Positions 1 to 8,433 are shown, counted from the stretch's first letter. The stretch is DNA of 64,000 nucleotides from Alphaproteobacteria bacterium HT1-32 (GCA_009649675.1 WJPL01000002.1:781364-845363); one strand, 5' to 3'. Notes: generated from the letters alone by a model not told the origin. A program made the numbers and translations.

Positions 1-552
1 ATGTGTTGCCCACCATTCATTGACCTGTGCCTGAATTTGTTCGCCAAACCGGGCAATACTCTCCGGGGTTGTCATATCATCCGGCGGCATGATCACCGTA
101 TTCTCGTACTTGAACTCGCCTTCTTCGAAGATATCGAGAAAAGCGCGGGGAATCTGGAAGATATGATGCATCAGCATGCGATAGGAGCGTGGTCGGCCCG
201 GTAGCATGTCTTCGACGTTACCCTGTGGCATTTGCCGGACAAAACGCTGTGCCGAAGTCATGAACAGATTCATGCGGTCCATGAGTTCCTGCGGGTCCAG
301 TTCCGGTCCGGTTTCTTCGTCCAGTTCGAGAAATTCCACAACGTCAGAGATAACTTGCGCAAAGGTGAAGCGATCACCCTTTGAGACAACCGGAATTGAA
401 CGGGCTCCCAGTCTCTGGAGCTCGGCCAGGCCGTCTGCATCTTCCCGTATATTAATCGATTCGAACTCAATCCCACGGATCGAGAGAAACTCTTTGAGTC
501 TCATGCAGCTGCTTCAGGCAGGCTGCCAGAAAACCTTGATTTGTTCGCTCAT
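1..552 (-). CDS. Probable selenoprotein: glutaredoxin-like domain fused to DinB-like domain, in-frame TGA read as Sec (3' end beyond window)
   Basis: The reading frame starts at ATG 550-552, with an AAGGAG ribosome site 7-8 bases upstream, and runs off the window edge with 184 codons visible. Codon 13 is TGA (514-516). Reading through it gives the active site F-W-Q-P-A-U-S-S-C (U13, C16), where thiol oxidoreductases of this kind carry CxxC. The thioredoxin-like fold continues with a cis-proline motif R-S-I-P-V-V (Pro54) and ends near residue 80. Residues about 90-184 look like the start of a DinB/YfiT four-helix domain, with the H-H-I-F motif at 129-132. The likely role is a cytosolic thiol-selenol oxidoreductase; its substrate is unknown. 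Sec is supported by the exact placement of TGA at the catalytic position, by a second in-motif Cys, and by selA, selB, selC and selD in this same window. A plain nonsense mutation is the alternative. The gene is divergent from msrA, another redox gene. Confidence 0.83.
466..502 (-). promoter_or_regulatory. Candidate bacterial SECIS region downstream of the UGA codon
   Basis: Two stem-loops lie just 3' of the UGA in the mRNA. The first (484-502, 12-30 nt after UGA) pairs GAGA-CUC with GAG-UU-UCUC around an AAA loop. The second (466-484, 30-48 nt after UGA) pairs CUCGAUCC with GGAUUGAG, eight pairs including one G-U, around a GUG loop flanked by G's. Bacterial SECIS hairpins sit about 16-37 nt after UGA and usually expose G's in the apical loop for SelB. 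The first hairpin has the right distance and the second has the G-rich loop, so which one SelB would use is uncertain. Confidence 0.45.
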
Positions 553-669
553 GATGAGCTCCTTTCTGTTCCAGACAGCGCACGATTTAGTTACTGCATT
601 ACCGCCCGTCTTGACGCTGAACGACAGTTGCATACCTGCTGTCTGTGATAAACAGGATAGGGTAAAGGT

Positions 670-1146
670 ATGGCTAGAGCAACATTTGCTGCGGGTTGCT
701 TCTGGGGCATTGAAGAGACGTTCCGGACCACTCCGGGAGTAACTGCGACCCGTGCAGGATATACCGGTGGCACCAGCAACTCTCCGACCTATGAGGAGGT
801 CTGTACCGGTCGGACCGGGCATGCGGAGGCTGTTGATGTCGAGTATGATCCGGAGCAGGTCAGTTATGAGGAACTGCTGGAAACCTTCTGGAGTGCACAT
901 GACCCGACGCAGATGGACCGTCAGGGGCCGGATATCGGCACCCAGTACCGGTCTGCAATTTTTCCTCATGATGAGGCTCAGAGGAGGGCGGCAGAGAAGG
1001 CAATCACCGCACTGAATGCCTCCGGACGACTGCGGCGTCCTGTTGCGACGAAAATTGAAACCGCGTCAACATTTTGGGAAGCTGAAGATTATCATCAGCA
1101 ATATATTGCCAAAAAACGAGGCAGCATTTTTGATTTTCTTGGTTAA
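670..1146 (+). CDS. msrA: Peptide methionine sulfoxide reductase MsrA
   Basis: This 158-residue protein carries the MsrA signature GCFWG near the N-terminus (catalytic Cys in A-A-G-C-F-W-G, about residue 10), followed by GYTGG, the P-T-Y-E-E-V stretch and I-G-T-Q-Y-R-S. It reduces the S-epimer of methionine sulfoxide in proteins or free methionine, in the cytosol, using thioredoxin-type reductants. The length is that of compact MsrA proteins. The catalytic residue is encoded as Cys, not TGA. It is transcribed away from the Sec-glutaredoxin gene across a 117-base divergent promoter region, and AAAGG precedes the ATG. The pairing of a thiol/selenol oxidoreductase with a methionine repair enzyme suggests a shared oxidative-stress role, which is inference. 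Confidence 0.95.
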   Translation: MARATFAAGCFWGIEETFRTTPGVTATRAGYTGGTSNSPTYEEVCTGRTGHAEAVDVEYDPEQVSYEELLETFWSAHDPTQMDRQGPDIGTQYRSAIFPHDEAQRRAAEKAITALNASGRLRRPVATKIETASTFWEAEDYHQQYIAKKRGSIFDFLG

Positions 1147-1166
1147 TTCCGGGGCTTAAGCCTTGA

Positions 1167-1220
1167 AACCTGTCATGAGATGACAAAATGTCATGCTATG
1201 CGGTGAGAACATGACAGGTT
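1167..1220 (+). terminator. Nested inverted repeat after msrA, possible terminator or operator
   Basis: An exact 11-base inverted repeat (AACCTGTCATG at 1167-1177 with CATGACAGGTT at 1210-1220) encloses a second perfect hairpin, ATGACA-AAA-TGTCAT (1180-1194). A T-rich run follows at 1227-1232. It could end msrA transcription. The TGTCAT/ATGACA hexamer occurs four times, so a regulator-binding site for the next gene is also possible. Confidence 0.5.
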
Positions 1221-1306
1221 CTTGAAATTTTTAGTTCACACGAAAATAAGATTAGTGTAAACCAACGCATTCGAACATCACTGTACGCAACTACTCGGAG
1301 GGCCGA

Positions 1307-1486
1307 ATGGCGTCGTCCGCTCGGAACGAATCAAACAAGAAGCCGGTTAACGAAGCACAGATCAAGCCGAAGGCTCGTCGGTGCCTGATGTGCAGCAGCG
1401 AATTTCAGTCGCTGCATTACGGCGAACGGATCTGCAAGTCTTGCAAGGAAACCGCCGCATGGCGTGAAGGCGGCTGGGCCGCCTGA
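1307..1486 (+). CDS. Small zinc-ribbon-like protein
   Basis: This 59-residue protein starts at ATG 1307, with GGAGG five bases upstream. Two CxxC pairs, C-L-M-C (26-29) and C-K-S-C (43-46), are separated by 13 residues and would form a single four-cysteine zinc ribbon. The N-terminal 25 residues are basic and polar and look disordered. Such small zinc-ribbon proteins are common in alphaproteobacteria and mostly uncharacterised; nucleic-acid or protein binding is a guess. A strong terminator follows it, so it is probably a single-gene transcript. Confidence 0.75.
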   Translation: MASSARNESNKKPVNEAQIKPKARRCLMCSSEFQSLHYGERICKSCKETAAWREGGWAA

Positions 1487-1528
1487 CGAAGTTCATGCGC
1501 GGCCCGCTGGGCCTGCGTTAGACTACCG

Positions 1529-1562
1529 AAAACCCGCCTTAATCAGGCGGGTTTTCGTTTTT
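1529..1562 (+). terminator. Rho-independent terminator
   Basis: AAAACCCGCC pairs perfectly with GGCGGGTTTT around a seven-base loop (1529-1555) and is followed by CG and a T-run. It lies 42 bases after the zinc-ribbon stop codon and fits an intrinsic terminator for that gene. Confidence 0.9.
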
Positions 1563-1573
1563 CTGAGGACATC

Positions 1574-1807
1574 ATGTCTGGGCATCACAAAATCGCCGGT
1601 ATTCCAATTCCCCGATCCAGAACCGGCCGGCGGATAATGGGGGTTGCGCTCTGTGCCGGCGGGGTTGTCGGTTTTCTCCCGATTGTTGGATTCTGGATGT
1701 TTCCTCTGGGGGTTGTCGTCCTGTCGAAAGACTCGGCATGGTTGCGACGACAACGACGCCGCATTACTGTCTGGTGGGGTCGTCGGCGTCATCAGGATAC
1801 AAAGTGA
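1574..1807 (+). CDS. Small membrane protein of unknown function
   Basis: This 77-residue protein has a GAGGA ribosome site shortly before ATG 1574. The sequence begins with a polar stretch including P-R-S-R, then a hydrophobic hairpin at about residues 23-50 (two short membrane spans with a central F-L-P-I motif). It ends in an Arg/Trp-rich basic tail. By the positive-inside rule both ends would be cytoplasmic. It resembles short alphaproteobacterial hypothetical proteins that I recognise only by layout. I do not know its function. It sits between a terminator and the FecR-domain gene. Confidence 0.65.
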   Translation: MSGHHKIAGIPIPRSRTGRRIMGVALCAGGVVGFLPIVGFWMFPLGVVVLSKDSAWLRRQRRRITVWWGRRRHQDTK

Positions 1808-1850
1808 ACCACTTCACAGCATGGTCGGCAGATTGCTGTACTGTTCAGCT

Positions 1851-3257
1851 ATGAAACAGACATATTCCTTTCGTTCGGCTGCAACCATGGTTGCTATTTG
1901 CGCTCTGGTTTGGTCAGCCCCCTTTTCGGCTACAGCAGCCGAGCAGGCTGGTGTTTCCGCTGCTGTTCGTGGTGACGTGCAATTGACCCGTCTGCCGGAA
2001 GTTGTCGGGCGCCAGATAACCAGTGGCGAGCCGATCTTTCTGACCGACCGAATTCTATCAGGCCCTTCGTCAGGGATGCAGATACTGTTGCTTGATGAGA
2101 CCATCTTCACGATAGGTCCGGGCAGTCAGCTGACAATCGACGAGTTCGTCTATGATCCGGAAACGGGGGCGGGACGTGTCTCCGCCACGGTTGCGCGAGG
2201 CGTGTTCCGGTTCGTGACAGGCAAGGTTGCGGCGAACCGACCGGAAGATATGAAGGTGAAGACGCCGTTCGGTACGATCGGTATCCGCGGGACGATTGTT
2301 GCAGGCGAAGTCACCGCCAGTGGCGCGGATGTTGTGTTGCTGGGTCCGGGAGTGGAAACCAATACAGCGGAGAGGATCGGCCGGATTGAGGTTTCGAATG
2401 AAAAAGGCAGTGTGGTTGTCACCCGGCCAGGTTTTGGGACATCAATAGGAGGGGCGGAGGCGCCGACAGCACCGGTACAGATACCGCCGGAACGTATTTC
2501 CGCACTGACAACATCGATCGCCCGACCTGATGCTGCGGGGCTGGCAGATAACCCCGGAAATAACGGCGCATCCCCGGCCAGTCAGGCAGACCGGCAAAAC
2601 CAGACAACGTCATCAGCCGAAAACAGACAGACAAATCAGGCGGCTCCGGTTCGTCAGCAGGGATCTGCGTCATCCGGTGCCGGATTCAGTGGTCAGTCAC
2701 AGGCGGCGGGAATTGTCGGTTTGTCGGGGATGCAGGTCGCACAGAAAAAAGTGAGCAGCCAGGCCGCTGCCGGTCAGCAGATTGTTCAGCAGATCCATGT
2801 TCAGGACGGAGTGTCTTCGATCAGTGATCTGAATACCATCCAGTCCGGAAAGTTCCATTTCGACCAGACGGTGCCATTGTCATCGGGAGGGACATACCGC
2901 TTCATTGCGGAGCTTGATTTCGGTGCGCGTCATGCCGGCGGAGGAAACTCCCGGGTTATTATCAACTCCCTGCATGCTGATATCGGTACTGCCGTTGAGA
3001 TGCTTTCTGCCCAGTCATTCGATGAATTGCCAAATGGACTGGCCAATTTTGGATCTGATTCCGGCGGCCCGAGCACCGTTGACTGTGCCTCCGGTGCGGG
3101 AGCCTGCCAGGTGACCGTAAAAGCGACACTTAGTAATCTCGGTGGAATTGTTGCGAAAAAATTTACACATGAGGTTTCAATTTCCGACACTGTTGGACCA
3201 ATACAAACGGATAGCGGAAGCGGCACCGCGACGCGCCAGCCAGGGCCGGCCCCCTGA
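1851..3257 (+). CDS. Secreted FecR-domain protein
   Basis: The chosen ATG at 1851 opens a clear signal peptide (M-K-Q-T..., hydrophobic core, A-T-A-A cleavage region). A longer in-frame start at 1644 would put unrelated sequence ahead of it. The mature protein (about 440 residues) has a FecR-type domain at roughly residues 30-200. The core is V-K-T-P-F-G-T-I-G-I-R-G-T, preceded by an R-G-V-F-R-F strand, as in periplasmic FecR sensors. A Gln/Ser/Asn-rich low-complexity stretch (about 225-300) and a C-terminal beta-rich domain with a Cys pair (C-A-S-G-A-G-A-C) follow. There is no transmembrane anti-sigma segment, so this is not a classical FecR. The next genes are an outer-membrane protein and a CHASE2 cyclase, a grouping I recall from other alphaproteobacteria. 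A role in envelope sensing or as a ligand of the cyclase sensor domain is inference. Confidence 0.8.
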   Translation: MKQTYSFRSAATMVAICALVWSAPFSATAAEQAGVSAAVRGDVQLTRLPEVVGRQITSGEPIFLTDRILSGPSSGMQILLLDETIFTIGPGSQLTIDEFVYDPETGAGRVSATVARGVFRFVTGKVAANRPEDMKVKTPFGTIGIRGTIVAGEVTASGADVVLLGPGVETNTAERIGRIEVSNEKGSVVVTRPGFGTSIGGAEAPTAPVQIPPERISALTTSIARPDAAGLADNPGNNGASPASQADRQNQTTSSAENRQTNQAAPVRQQGSASSGAGFSGQSQAAGIVGLSGMQVAQKKVSSQAAAGQQIVQQIHVQDGVSSISDLNTIQSGKFHFDQTVPLSSGGTYRFIAELDFGARHAGGGNSRVIINSLHADIGTAVEMLSAQSFDELPNGLANFGSDSGGPSTVDCASGAGACQVTVKATLSNLGGIVAKKFTHEVSISDTVGPIQTDSGSGTATRQPGPAP

Positions 3258-3344
3258 TTGCGACTCGCAGGTTTGTTGCGAGTTGCGGCACTTCGGACTA
3301 TAGCTTTTCGGTAACGGGGAGCCGGTTCGGATGCAGAAACATAA

Positions 3345-4802
3345 ATGATCGAACGTGGATGCCTGAACGCAGCCCTTCAGGTCTGCTTTGCTGCCCTGTT
3401 GTCTGCTTTGCTGCTTACGCCGTCGGGTCTGGTGTCTGCTCAGACGGTCAACGACCGGGACATTCCGGATCAGGATGATGAGGAAGAACGGCGGCGGCGC
3501 GAAAAGGCGGCAGAAGATGCCCGGAAGCTGCCGGTTGCAGATGATGTTACCTTTCAGGACATTCTGAAAGACCCGGACAATCTCGAACTTAACCTGCGTT
3601 ATGCAAAAACCCAGATCGCCCGCGGCGAACTGAAAGGCGCTTCCGCCACGCTGGAGCGTATCTTGCTCATCAATCCGGACCAGCCCCAGATCCGGCTGTA
3701 TTACGCGATTGTTCTGTATCGCCTGGATAACACCGACGAGGCAGAGCGGGAATTGCGGGCGTTGCAGGCAATGGAATTGCCATCGGAAGTTGCCGCTGAA
3801 GTTGACGGGTTTCTGTCGGAGATTGCGTTGCGCCGACAGCGGTTGCGGTTTGTGCTGGGCGTGACATTCGGCGGGTATTTTGATGACAACAAGACCGCAG
3901 GCAGCAAGACCGGACAGCAACTGGTTGTGGGGGCTCTGGGTGATCTTGCAGAAGCGGATAAAGATCACGATGACTTTGGCCTGCTCGGTGTTGCGTCAAT
4001 CAGCATGCGCTATGATCTCGGGCTTCAGGACAAGCATCAGATCATCGGATCAGCCAGCCACTACATTTCGGAACAGGCAACGCAGGAAACCTTTAACACC
4101 CAGTCACTTTCCGCAGAAGGCGGACTGGAGCTGAATTTCCCCCGATTTACCTTCACGCCGACAGCCTTCACGCAATCGACCTTTCTGTCGCGTGAACGAT
4201 ATTTCAGAGGATGGGGGGTGGCCGGGGCATTGTCGGTGCCGATTGACGGCGATCTGACGCTTAATGTCGATGGACGCTACACCAACGAAAAATTCAACGG
4301 CATCTCGGAAAGCAGTTCCGCCGTGCTGCGTAGTGGTCACAGTCACGATTATGAAATCGGGCTGGATTACGTGATCAATCCGTCGAACAGGTTATCCCTG
4401 TCCTATCATCAGAAGTTCAAACGCGCCCGCCGTGTTTTCTATCAGTATGTCTCTGGCGAGGCGGAACTTGCCCATACGCTGCTTCTGGGGGGCGGGCATT
4501 ATGTGCTGAACTCACTCTCCTTCGAAAAGCGGCTCTATTCAGGCCCGGATGAAGCGGTCAGTGCCGAACGCCGGAAGGATCAGGTGACACGATACCGTCT
4601 GACTTACGGGATGCCGGTTTCCACGATGATCGGTGACTATATCTTCCCGGATATCCCGTCATCACGGCTGACAAGAACAGCGTTTGGCGGATGGGTGCTT
4701 AATCTTACCGGTGAAGCTTATAGCCAGAAATCAAATCTGGTGACCTATGACTACCGTAACTGGCGCGGACAGGCATTGTTATCAAAGCGGTTTGAATTCT
4801 AG
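3345..4802 (+). CDS. Outer-membrane beta-barrel with periplasmic TPR domain (surface lipoprotein assembly modifier-like)
   Basis: The protein has 485 residues with a signal peptide ending near the V-S-A-Q site (about residue 30). An acidic/basic linker (D-D-E-E-E-R-R-R-R-E-K) follows, then TPR-like helices at about 60-165, which include A-R-G-E-L-K-G-A-S-A-T-L-E-R. The rest is alternating beta strands ending in a terminal Phe (F-E-F), the usual sorting signal of outer-membrane barrels. TPR plus a 14-strand-type barrel is the architecture of Slam/DUF560 proteins. The substrate cannot be told from sequence. It lies 87 bases after the FecR-domain gene, probably in one operon, and could handle export or display of that secreted protein (inference). 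Confidence 0.75.
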   Translation: MIERGCLNAALQVCFAALLSALLLTPSGLVSAQTVNDRDIPDQDDEEERRRREKAAEDARKLPVADDVTFQDILKDPDNLELNLRYAKTQIARGELKGASATLERILLINPDQPQIRLYYAIVLYRLDNTDEAERELRALQAMELPSEVAAEVDGFLSEIALRRQRLRFVLGVTFGGYFDDNKTAGSKTGQQLVVGALGDLAEADKDHDDFGLLGVASISMRYDLGLQDKHQIIGSASHYISEQATQETFNTQSLSAEGGLELNFPRFTFTPTAFTQSTFLSRERYFRGWGVAGALSVPIDGDLTLNVDGRYTNEKFNGISESSSAVLRSGHSHDYEIGLDYVINPSNRLSLSYHQKFKRARRVFYQYVSGEAELAHTLLLGGGHYVLNSLSFEKRLYSGPDEAVSAERRKDQVTRYRLTYGMPVSTMIGDYIFPDIPSSRLTRTAFGGWVLNLTGEAYSQKSNLVTYDYRNWRGQALLSKRFEF

Positions 4803-4806
4803 CCAT

Positions 4807-7005
4807 TTATTTCGCATCAAAGACGACGCGAATACCCTGTTCGCCGCGGGCAAGGCGATCCCGGTGAAATTTTGCGAGGCTGTCTTCCGGCCAGATTTGC
4901 AGCAATTCCCGAAAGGCGTTCAGTGCTCCGGGGTCGAGCTGTTCCATCAGTTCGTAGGCATGCCGGTAGGCGGCGATATGCTCTGACCTGTCCAGTTTCT
5001 CCGTCAGCGGCTCGAAACAGCTCTCAGCCTCAGAGCGTCCTTTCAACACGAGGTCTCCGACGGGGCGACCGGTAAAGTCAGCCATCTGAGATGTGGTGTT
5101 GCCAGCGATGCAGATTCGTGTGCCAAGCTGTTTGTTGACGCTTTCCATACGGGCCGCCGTGTTGATGGCATCACCATGCGCGGAATAGTCAAAAATCGCA
5201 TCACCGCCCATATTGCCGATAATGACACTGCCTGTATTCACGCCAATCCGGGTGATGCCGATGGGGACGCCAATCGCATTCTTGTCACGTCGAAACGTTT
5301 CTGAAAATGCGTCGATGTCGAGCGCACAGCGGATGGCGCGGGCGGCATGGTCCGGCTGGTCAGTCGGGGCATTCCAGTAAAAGGTCGTCGCATCCCCGAC
5401 GATTTTGTCCAGTGTCCCCTGATGATCGAAGCCGATCCTTGTCACGCCGTTCAGATATTCGTTCAGCAAGGGAATGAGCTTTTCAGGGGAGGTGCTTTCC
5501 ACCAGCGGGGTGAAGCCTGCGAGGTCGGTGAACAGAAAGGTCATTTCACGACGCTCGCCACCAAGTTTCAACTGATCGGGATTGCTGACCAGCTGCTCGA
5601 CGATACTGGGGGAGATATAGCTGGCAAAGGCTGTCTTGATCCATTGCCGGTCCCGTTCAGCCTGAATATGCCGCAGGATCGAGAACGTCAGATAGGTGAG
5701 CAGCAGACCCAGCGACGGCAGGACCGGGTCGAACAACAGCCCCTGTGTGGAAAAGGCCCAGAAGGCACCGCCGGCGGCGGTGCCGATGGCAAGCAGGGCA
5801 GCGATCGCCGAGGGCAGGGCAGCAAATCGCAGCATGAAAACAATAAGACAGATCGACAGCAACAGCATGCCCAGCGTTTCCGCGCCTGGCGACCAGTCCG
5901 GACGGGACAGAAATTGTTGCCCGGCCAGTTCAGCGGCTTCCGGCTGATGGGTAATGATCTGACGGGTGATGATCTGTTCGAGGGCCTGTGCATGCAGTTC
6001 AACGCCAGCGACCGGCTGGCCGAGCGGGCTGAAACGAATATCGAGCAGGCCCGAGGCCGAGGTGCCGACCAGAACGATATGGCCATCGATCAGCTCCGGA
6101 GAGACTGAATTGTCGAGGACGGTCGATGCCGGGACATATCGGGACGAATGGTGGGGCGCCATATAAAGCCGCATGGCACCGTTTGCATCGGTCGGGATGA
6201 CGACATCGGCGATACGAACGCTGGCGATGGCAGTTGAACCGCCGGCACCATACTCCTGGCTGGCACCGGTACTTTTGATGATATAGCTGTCGGCATTCTG
6301 TGCCACCCGCAATGCCTCGGCGACAATAGACGGGTAAATCTCTTCACCCATTGTCACGAACAGGGGCGCGCGCCGGACAATGCCATCAGTGTCGGGGATG
6401 AAATTGAAGTTTCCGACACCGGATGCTGCCTCTTCCAGTATCGGAAGATTGGCGACGACCGTGCTGTAGGAAGGCAGGCTTTCACGCGGGTTGTCCCCGC
6501 CGAAGGCGATGCCGGATTTTTTTGCCGGAGGACGGGTTGTCTTGCCGCTGTCTCCGAACGCAACTCCCATCACCGCTGGTGAATTGGCAATGGCTTCGGC
6601 AAACAACAGATCATGGTCGGGCAGTTCACCCAGCAGGCGTTGTGCTTCAGACCCTGCATTCCAGTAGGACAGAGCGGAGGCGGGGGAGGTTCGGTCCGGT
6701 TCGGCGAAGACCACGTCGAAAACGATCGCGGTGGCACCGAGGCCAGTCAGTTGTTGCACCAGACTGGCCAGTATCGTGCGTGGCCAGGGCCACTGGCCGA
6801 TTTTTGTCAGGCTGTCATTATCGACATCAACAATGCGAACCGGTACGTCCAGTGCGGTTCGGGGTTTCCATTGCTGAAAGCTGTCGAACACAAGATTGCG
6901 CACGGTCGTCAGGGGGCCAAGGTTGGCCTGCATGGCAAGGGCCAGCGCAAGTACCAGCATTCCTGACAGCACAGGTGCGAGCAGTTTTCCCGGCTTTATC
7001 GACAT
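4807..7005 (-). CDS. CHASE2-domain adenylate cyclase (class III)
   Basis: This 732-residue membrane protein has an N-terminal transmembrane segment (about 10-28) and a periplasmic CHASE2 sensor domain (about 30-340). Three closely spaced membrane spans (about 365-440) and a C-terminal class III cyclase domain (about 475-650) follow. Catalytic signatures are F-T-D-L-A-G-F-T (metal Asp), L-D-K-I-V-G-D (base-selecting Lys and second metal Asp) and F-D-Y-S-A-H-G-D-A-I-N-T-A-A-R (transition-state Asn and Arg). The Lys/Asp pair favours ATP over GTP, so cAMP is the expected product. It converges on the TPR/barrel gene with a 4-base gap. A cNMP-domain protein at 53.6 kb is a possible but unproven downstream partner. 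Confidence 0.92.
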   Translation of the reverse strand: MSIKPGKLLAPVLSGMLVLALALAMQANLGPLTTVRNLVFDSFQQWKPRTALDVPVRIVDVDNDSLTKIGQWPWPRTILASLVQQLTGLGATAIVFDVVFAEPDRTSPASALSYWNAGSEAQRLLGELPDHDLLFAEAIANSPAVMGVAFGDSGKTTRPPAKKSGIAFGGDNPRESLPSYSTVVANLPILEEAASGVGNFNFIPDTDGIVRRAPLFVTMGEEIYPSIVAEALRVAQNADSYIIKSTGASQEYGAGGSTAIASVRIADVVIPTDANGAMRLYMAPHHSSRYVPASTVLDNSVSPELIDGHIVLVGTSASGLLDIRFSPLGQPVAGVELHAQALEQIITRQIITHQPEAAELAGQQFLSRPDWSPGAETLGMLLLSICLIVFMLRFAALPSAIAALLAIGTAAGGAFWAFSTQGLLFDPVLPSLGLLLTYLTFSILRHIQAERDRQWIKTAFASYISPSIVEQLVSNPDQLKLGGERREMTFLFTDLAGFTPLVESTSPEKLIPLLNEYLNGVTRIGFDHQGTLDKIVGDATTFYWNAPTDQPDHAARAIRCALDIDAFSETFRRDKNAIGVPIGITRIGVNTGSVIIGNMGGDAIFDYSAHGDAINTAARMESVNKQLGTRICIAGNTTSQMADFTGRPVGDLVLKGRSEAESCFEPLTEKLDRSEHIAAYRHAYELMEQLDPGALNAFRELLQIWPEDSLAKFHRDRLARGEQGIRVVFDAK

Positions 7006-7125
7006 TCAGCCTCCCGTTCCGATATCGCAGTTGAACACGGATTCAATAAATTCAGGCAACGGTTTTTGCCCGGCGAGAATGGGGGTATCATTCGCAAAAC
7101 GATAAACAAACCTCCGGGAGAGATC

Positions 7126-8430
7126 ATGGCCTGTTGTCATCACTATATCGAAACCGCCAGCGGCGATGCCGGTTTTACCATTGATATGTCGCGGATTACC
7201 TTTGGCCGTGGCGTGATGTCCGAGCTTGGAGACCGTGCCAAAGCACTCGGCATGACCCGCATCGGACTGTTCACAGACCCCAGGCTGAAGGCACTGGAGC
7301 CGGTAACACGTGCACTGGAGTCGATCCGGAAAGCCGGACTGGATGTCGATGTCTATGACGAAATTCTTGTGGAACCGGATTCGGTTTCCGTCATGAAGGC
7401 GGCGAAATGGGTTGAGGAAGGCAATTTCGATGGCTTTGTCTCCGTTGGCGGCGGTTCTGTCATGGATACGGCAAAAGCGGCGATTGCCTATGGTGTGTAT
7501 CCCGTTGATTTCATGACCTATGTCATCAAGCCGCTGGGTGGCGGTGCGACATTGCCCGGCCCCTTGCCGCCGCATATTGCCTGCCCGACGACAGCCGGTA
7601 CCGGATCAGAGACGACACCAATCTCTGTTGTTTATGTACAGGGGCTCGACTTCAAACTGCCGGTCGTGCACCGCCAGATGCTGCCGACCGAGGCGATTGT
7701 CGACCCGACCTGTACCTACAGCCTGCCGACGACTGTCATCGCCTGCAGTGCCTTTGACCTGATCAGTCATGCGCTGGAAGCTTTTACGGCACGACCACAT
7801 ACGGTACGCCCGGCACCTGATCGTCCAACACTTCGACCGACGACGCAGGGGGCCAATCTGTTCAGCGATATTATCGGACGGGAAGCCCTGAAGCTTGCGG
7901 GTGAATATGCGGTTCGTGCTGTGGCAGACGCCCGTGACATCGAAGCCCGCGACAATATCAGCTGGGCGGCGACCCTTGCCGGGATTGCCTTCGCCAATAC
8001 CGGCACCCATGCACCACATGCAATGTCTTACCCGGTTTCGGCACTGAACTGCGAGTATCATGCCTCCGGATATGCCGATACCCACAAGATCGTGCCGCAC
8101 GGCATGGCAGTCATCATCAACGCACCGTCGGTGTTCCGGTTCACCGCTGACGCCTGTCCGGAACGGCATCTGTCAGCCGCAGAATGGCTGGGTGCTGATA
8201 TTCGTGGTGCGGGCTGCGAAGACGCCGGCGAAGTGATCGCCAAGCGCCTGATCTGGATGATGCAGCAGACGGGCATGCCGAATGGTATTGGCGGTGTCGG
8301 CATGACACGCGAGCGGGCACCCGAACTGGCGAAAATGTGCCTGCATCAGCCGGCGATCAACAACTCGCCGAAGCCGATTGATCTGGAGTCCCTGACCGGG
8401 CTGTATTCCAACGCGGTCTCTTACTGGTAA
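7126..8430 (+). CDS. Iron-containing alcohol dehydrogenase, hydroxyacid-oxoacid transhydrogenase (ADHFE1) type
   Basis: ATG 7126 is chosen because GGGAGAG lies just upstream; an in-frame ATG at 7066 would add 20 residues with no homology look. The 434-residue protein shows the NAD-binding G-G-G-S-V-M-D-T-A-K motif and P-T-T-A-G-T-G-S-E. It also has the group III metal-site region (F-D-L-I-S-H-A-L-E-A-F) and later His-containing segments (H-A-P-H-A-M-S-Y-P and H-K-I-V-P-H-G). The overall pattern, including the long insert with R-P-T-T-Q-G-A-N, matches the transhydrogenase branch. That branch couples oxidation of 4-hydroxybutyrate-like acids to reduction of 2-oxoglutarate without free NAD. The substrate is not provable here. 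It is convergent with the acetyltransferase and sox genes. Confidence 0.85.
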   Translation: MACCHHYIETASGDAGFTIDMSRITFGRGVMSELGDRAKALGMTRIGLFTDPRLKALEPVTRALESIRKAGLDVDVYDEILVEPDSVSVMKAAKWVEEGNFDGFVSVGGGSVMDTAKAAIAYGVYPVDFMTYVIKPLGGGATLPGPLPPHIACPTTAGTGSETTPISVVYVQGLDFKLPVVHRQMLPTEAIVDPTCTYSLPTTVIACSAFDLISHALEAFTARPHTVRPAPDRPTLRPTTQGANLFSDIIGREALKLAGEYAVRAVADARDIEARDNISWAATLAGIAFANTGTHAPHAMSYPVSALNCEYHASGYADTHKIVPHGMAVIINAPSVFRFTADACPERHLSAAEWLGADIRGAGCEDAGEVIAKRLIWMMQQTGMPNGIGGVGMTRERAPELAKMCLHQPAINNSPKPIDLESLTGLYSNAVSYW

Positions 8431-8433
8431 GCG

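Noticed and set aside
1..552. Left-end gene as a pseudogene with a nonsense mutation
   Set aside because: The stop is TGA at precisely the catalytic Cys position, the frame stays intact on both sides, and a full Sec system is present in the window; kept only as an alternative.
206..742. Plus-strand frame of 178 codons at the left end
   Set aside because: It is antisense to the Sec-glutaredoxin gene, spans the divergent promoter and runs into msrA in another frame; no motifs.
514..969. Minus-strand frame ending at the TGA (as a separate gene)
   Set aside because: It is antisense to msrA for most of its length; only the last 12 codons from ATG 552 belong to the real gene, which continues beyond the TGA.
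670..1146. MsrA as a selenoprotein
   Set aside because: The catalytic residue is encoded by a Cys codon in G-C-F-W-G and no in-frame TGA is present.
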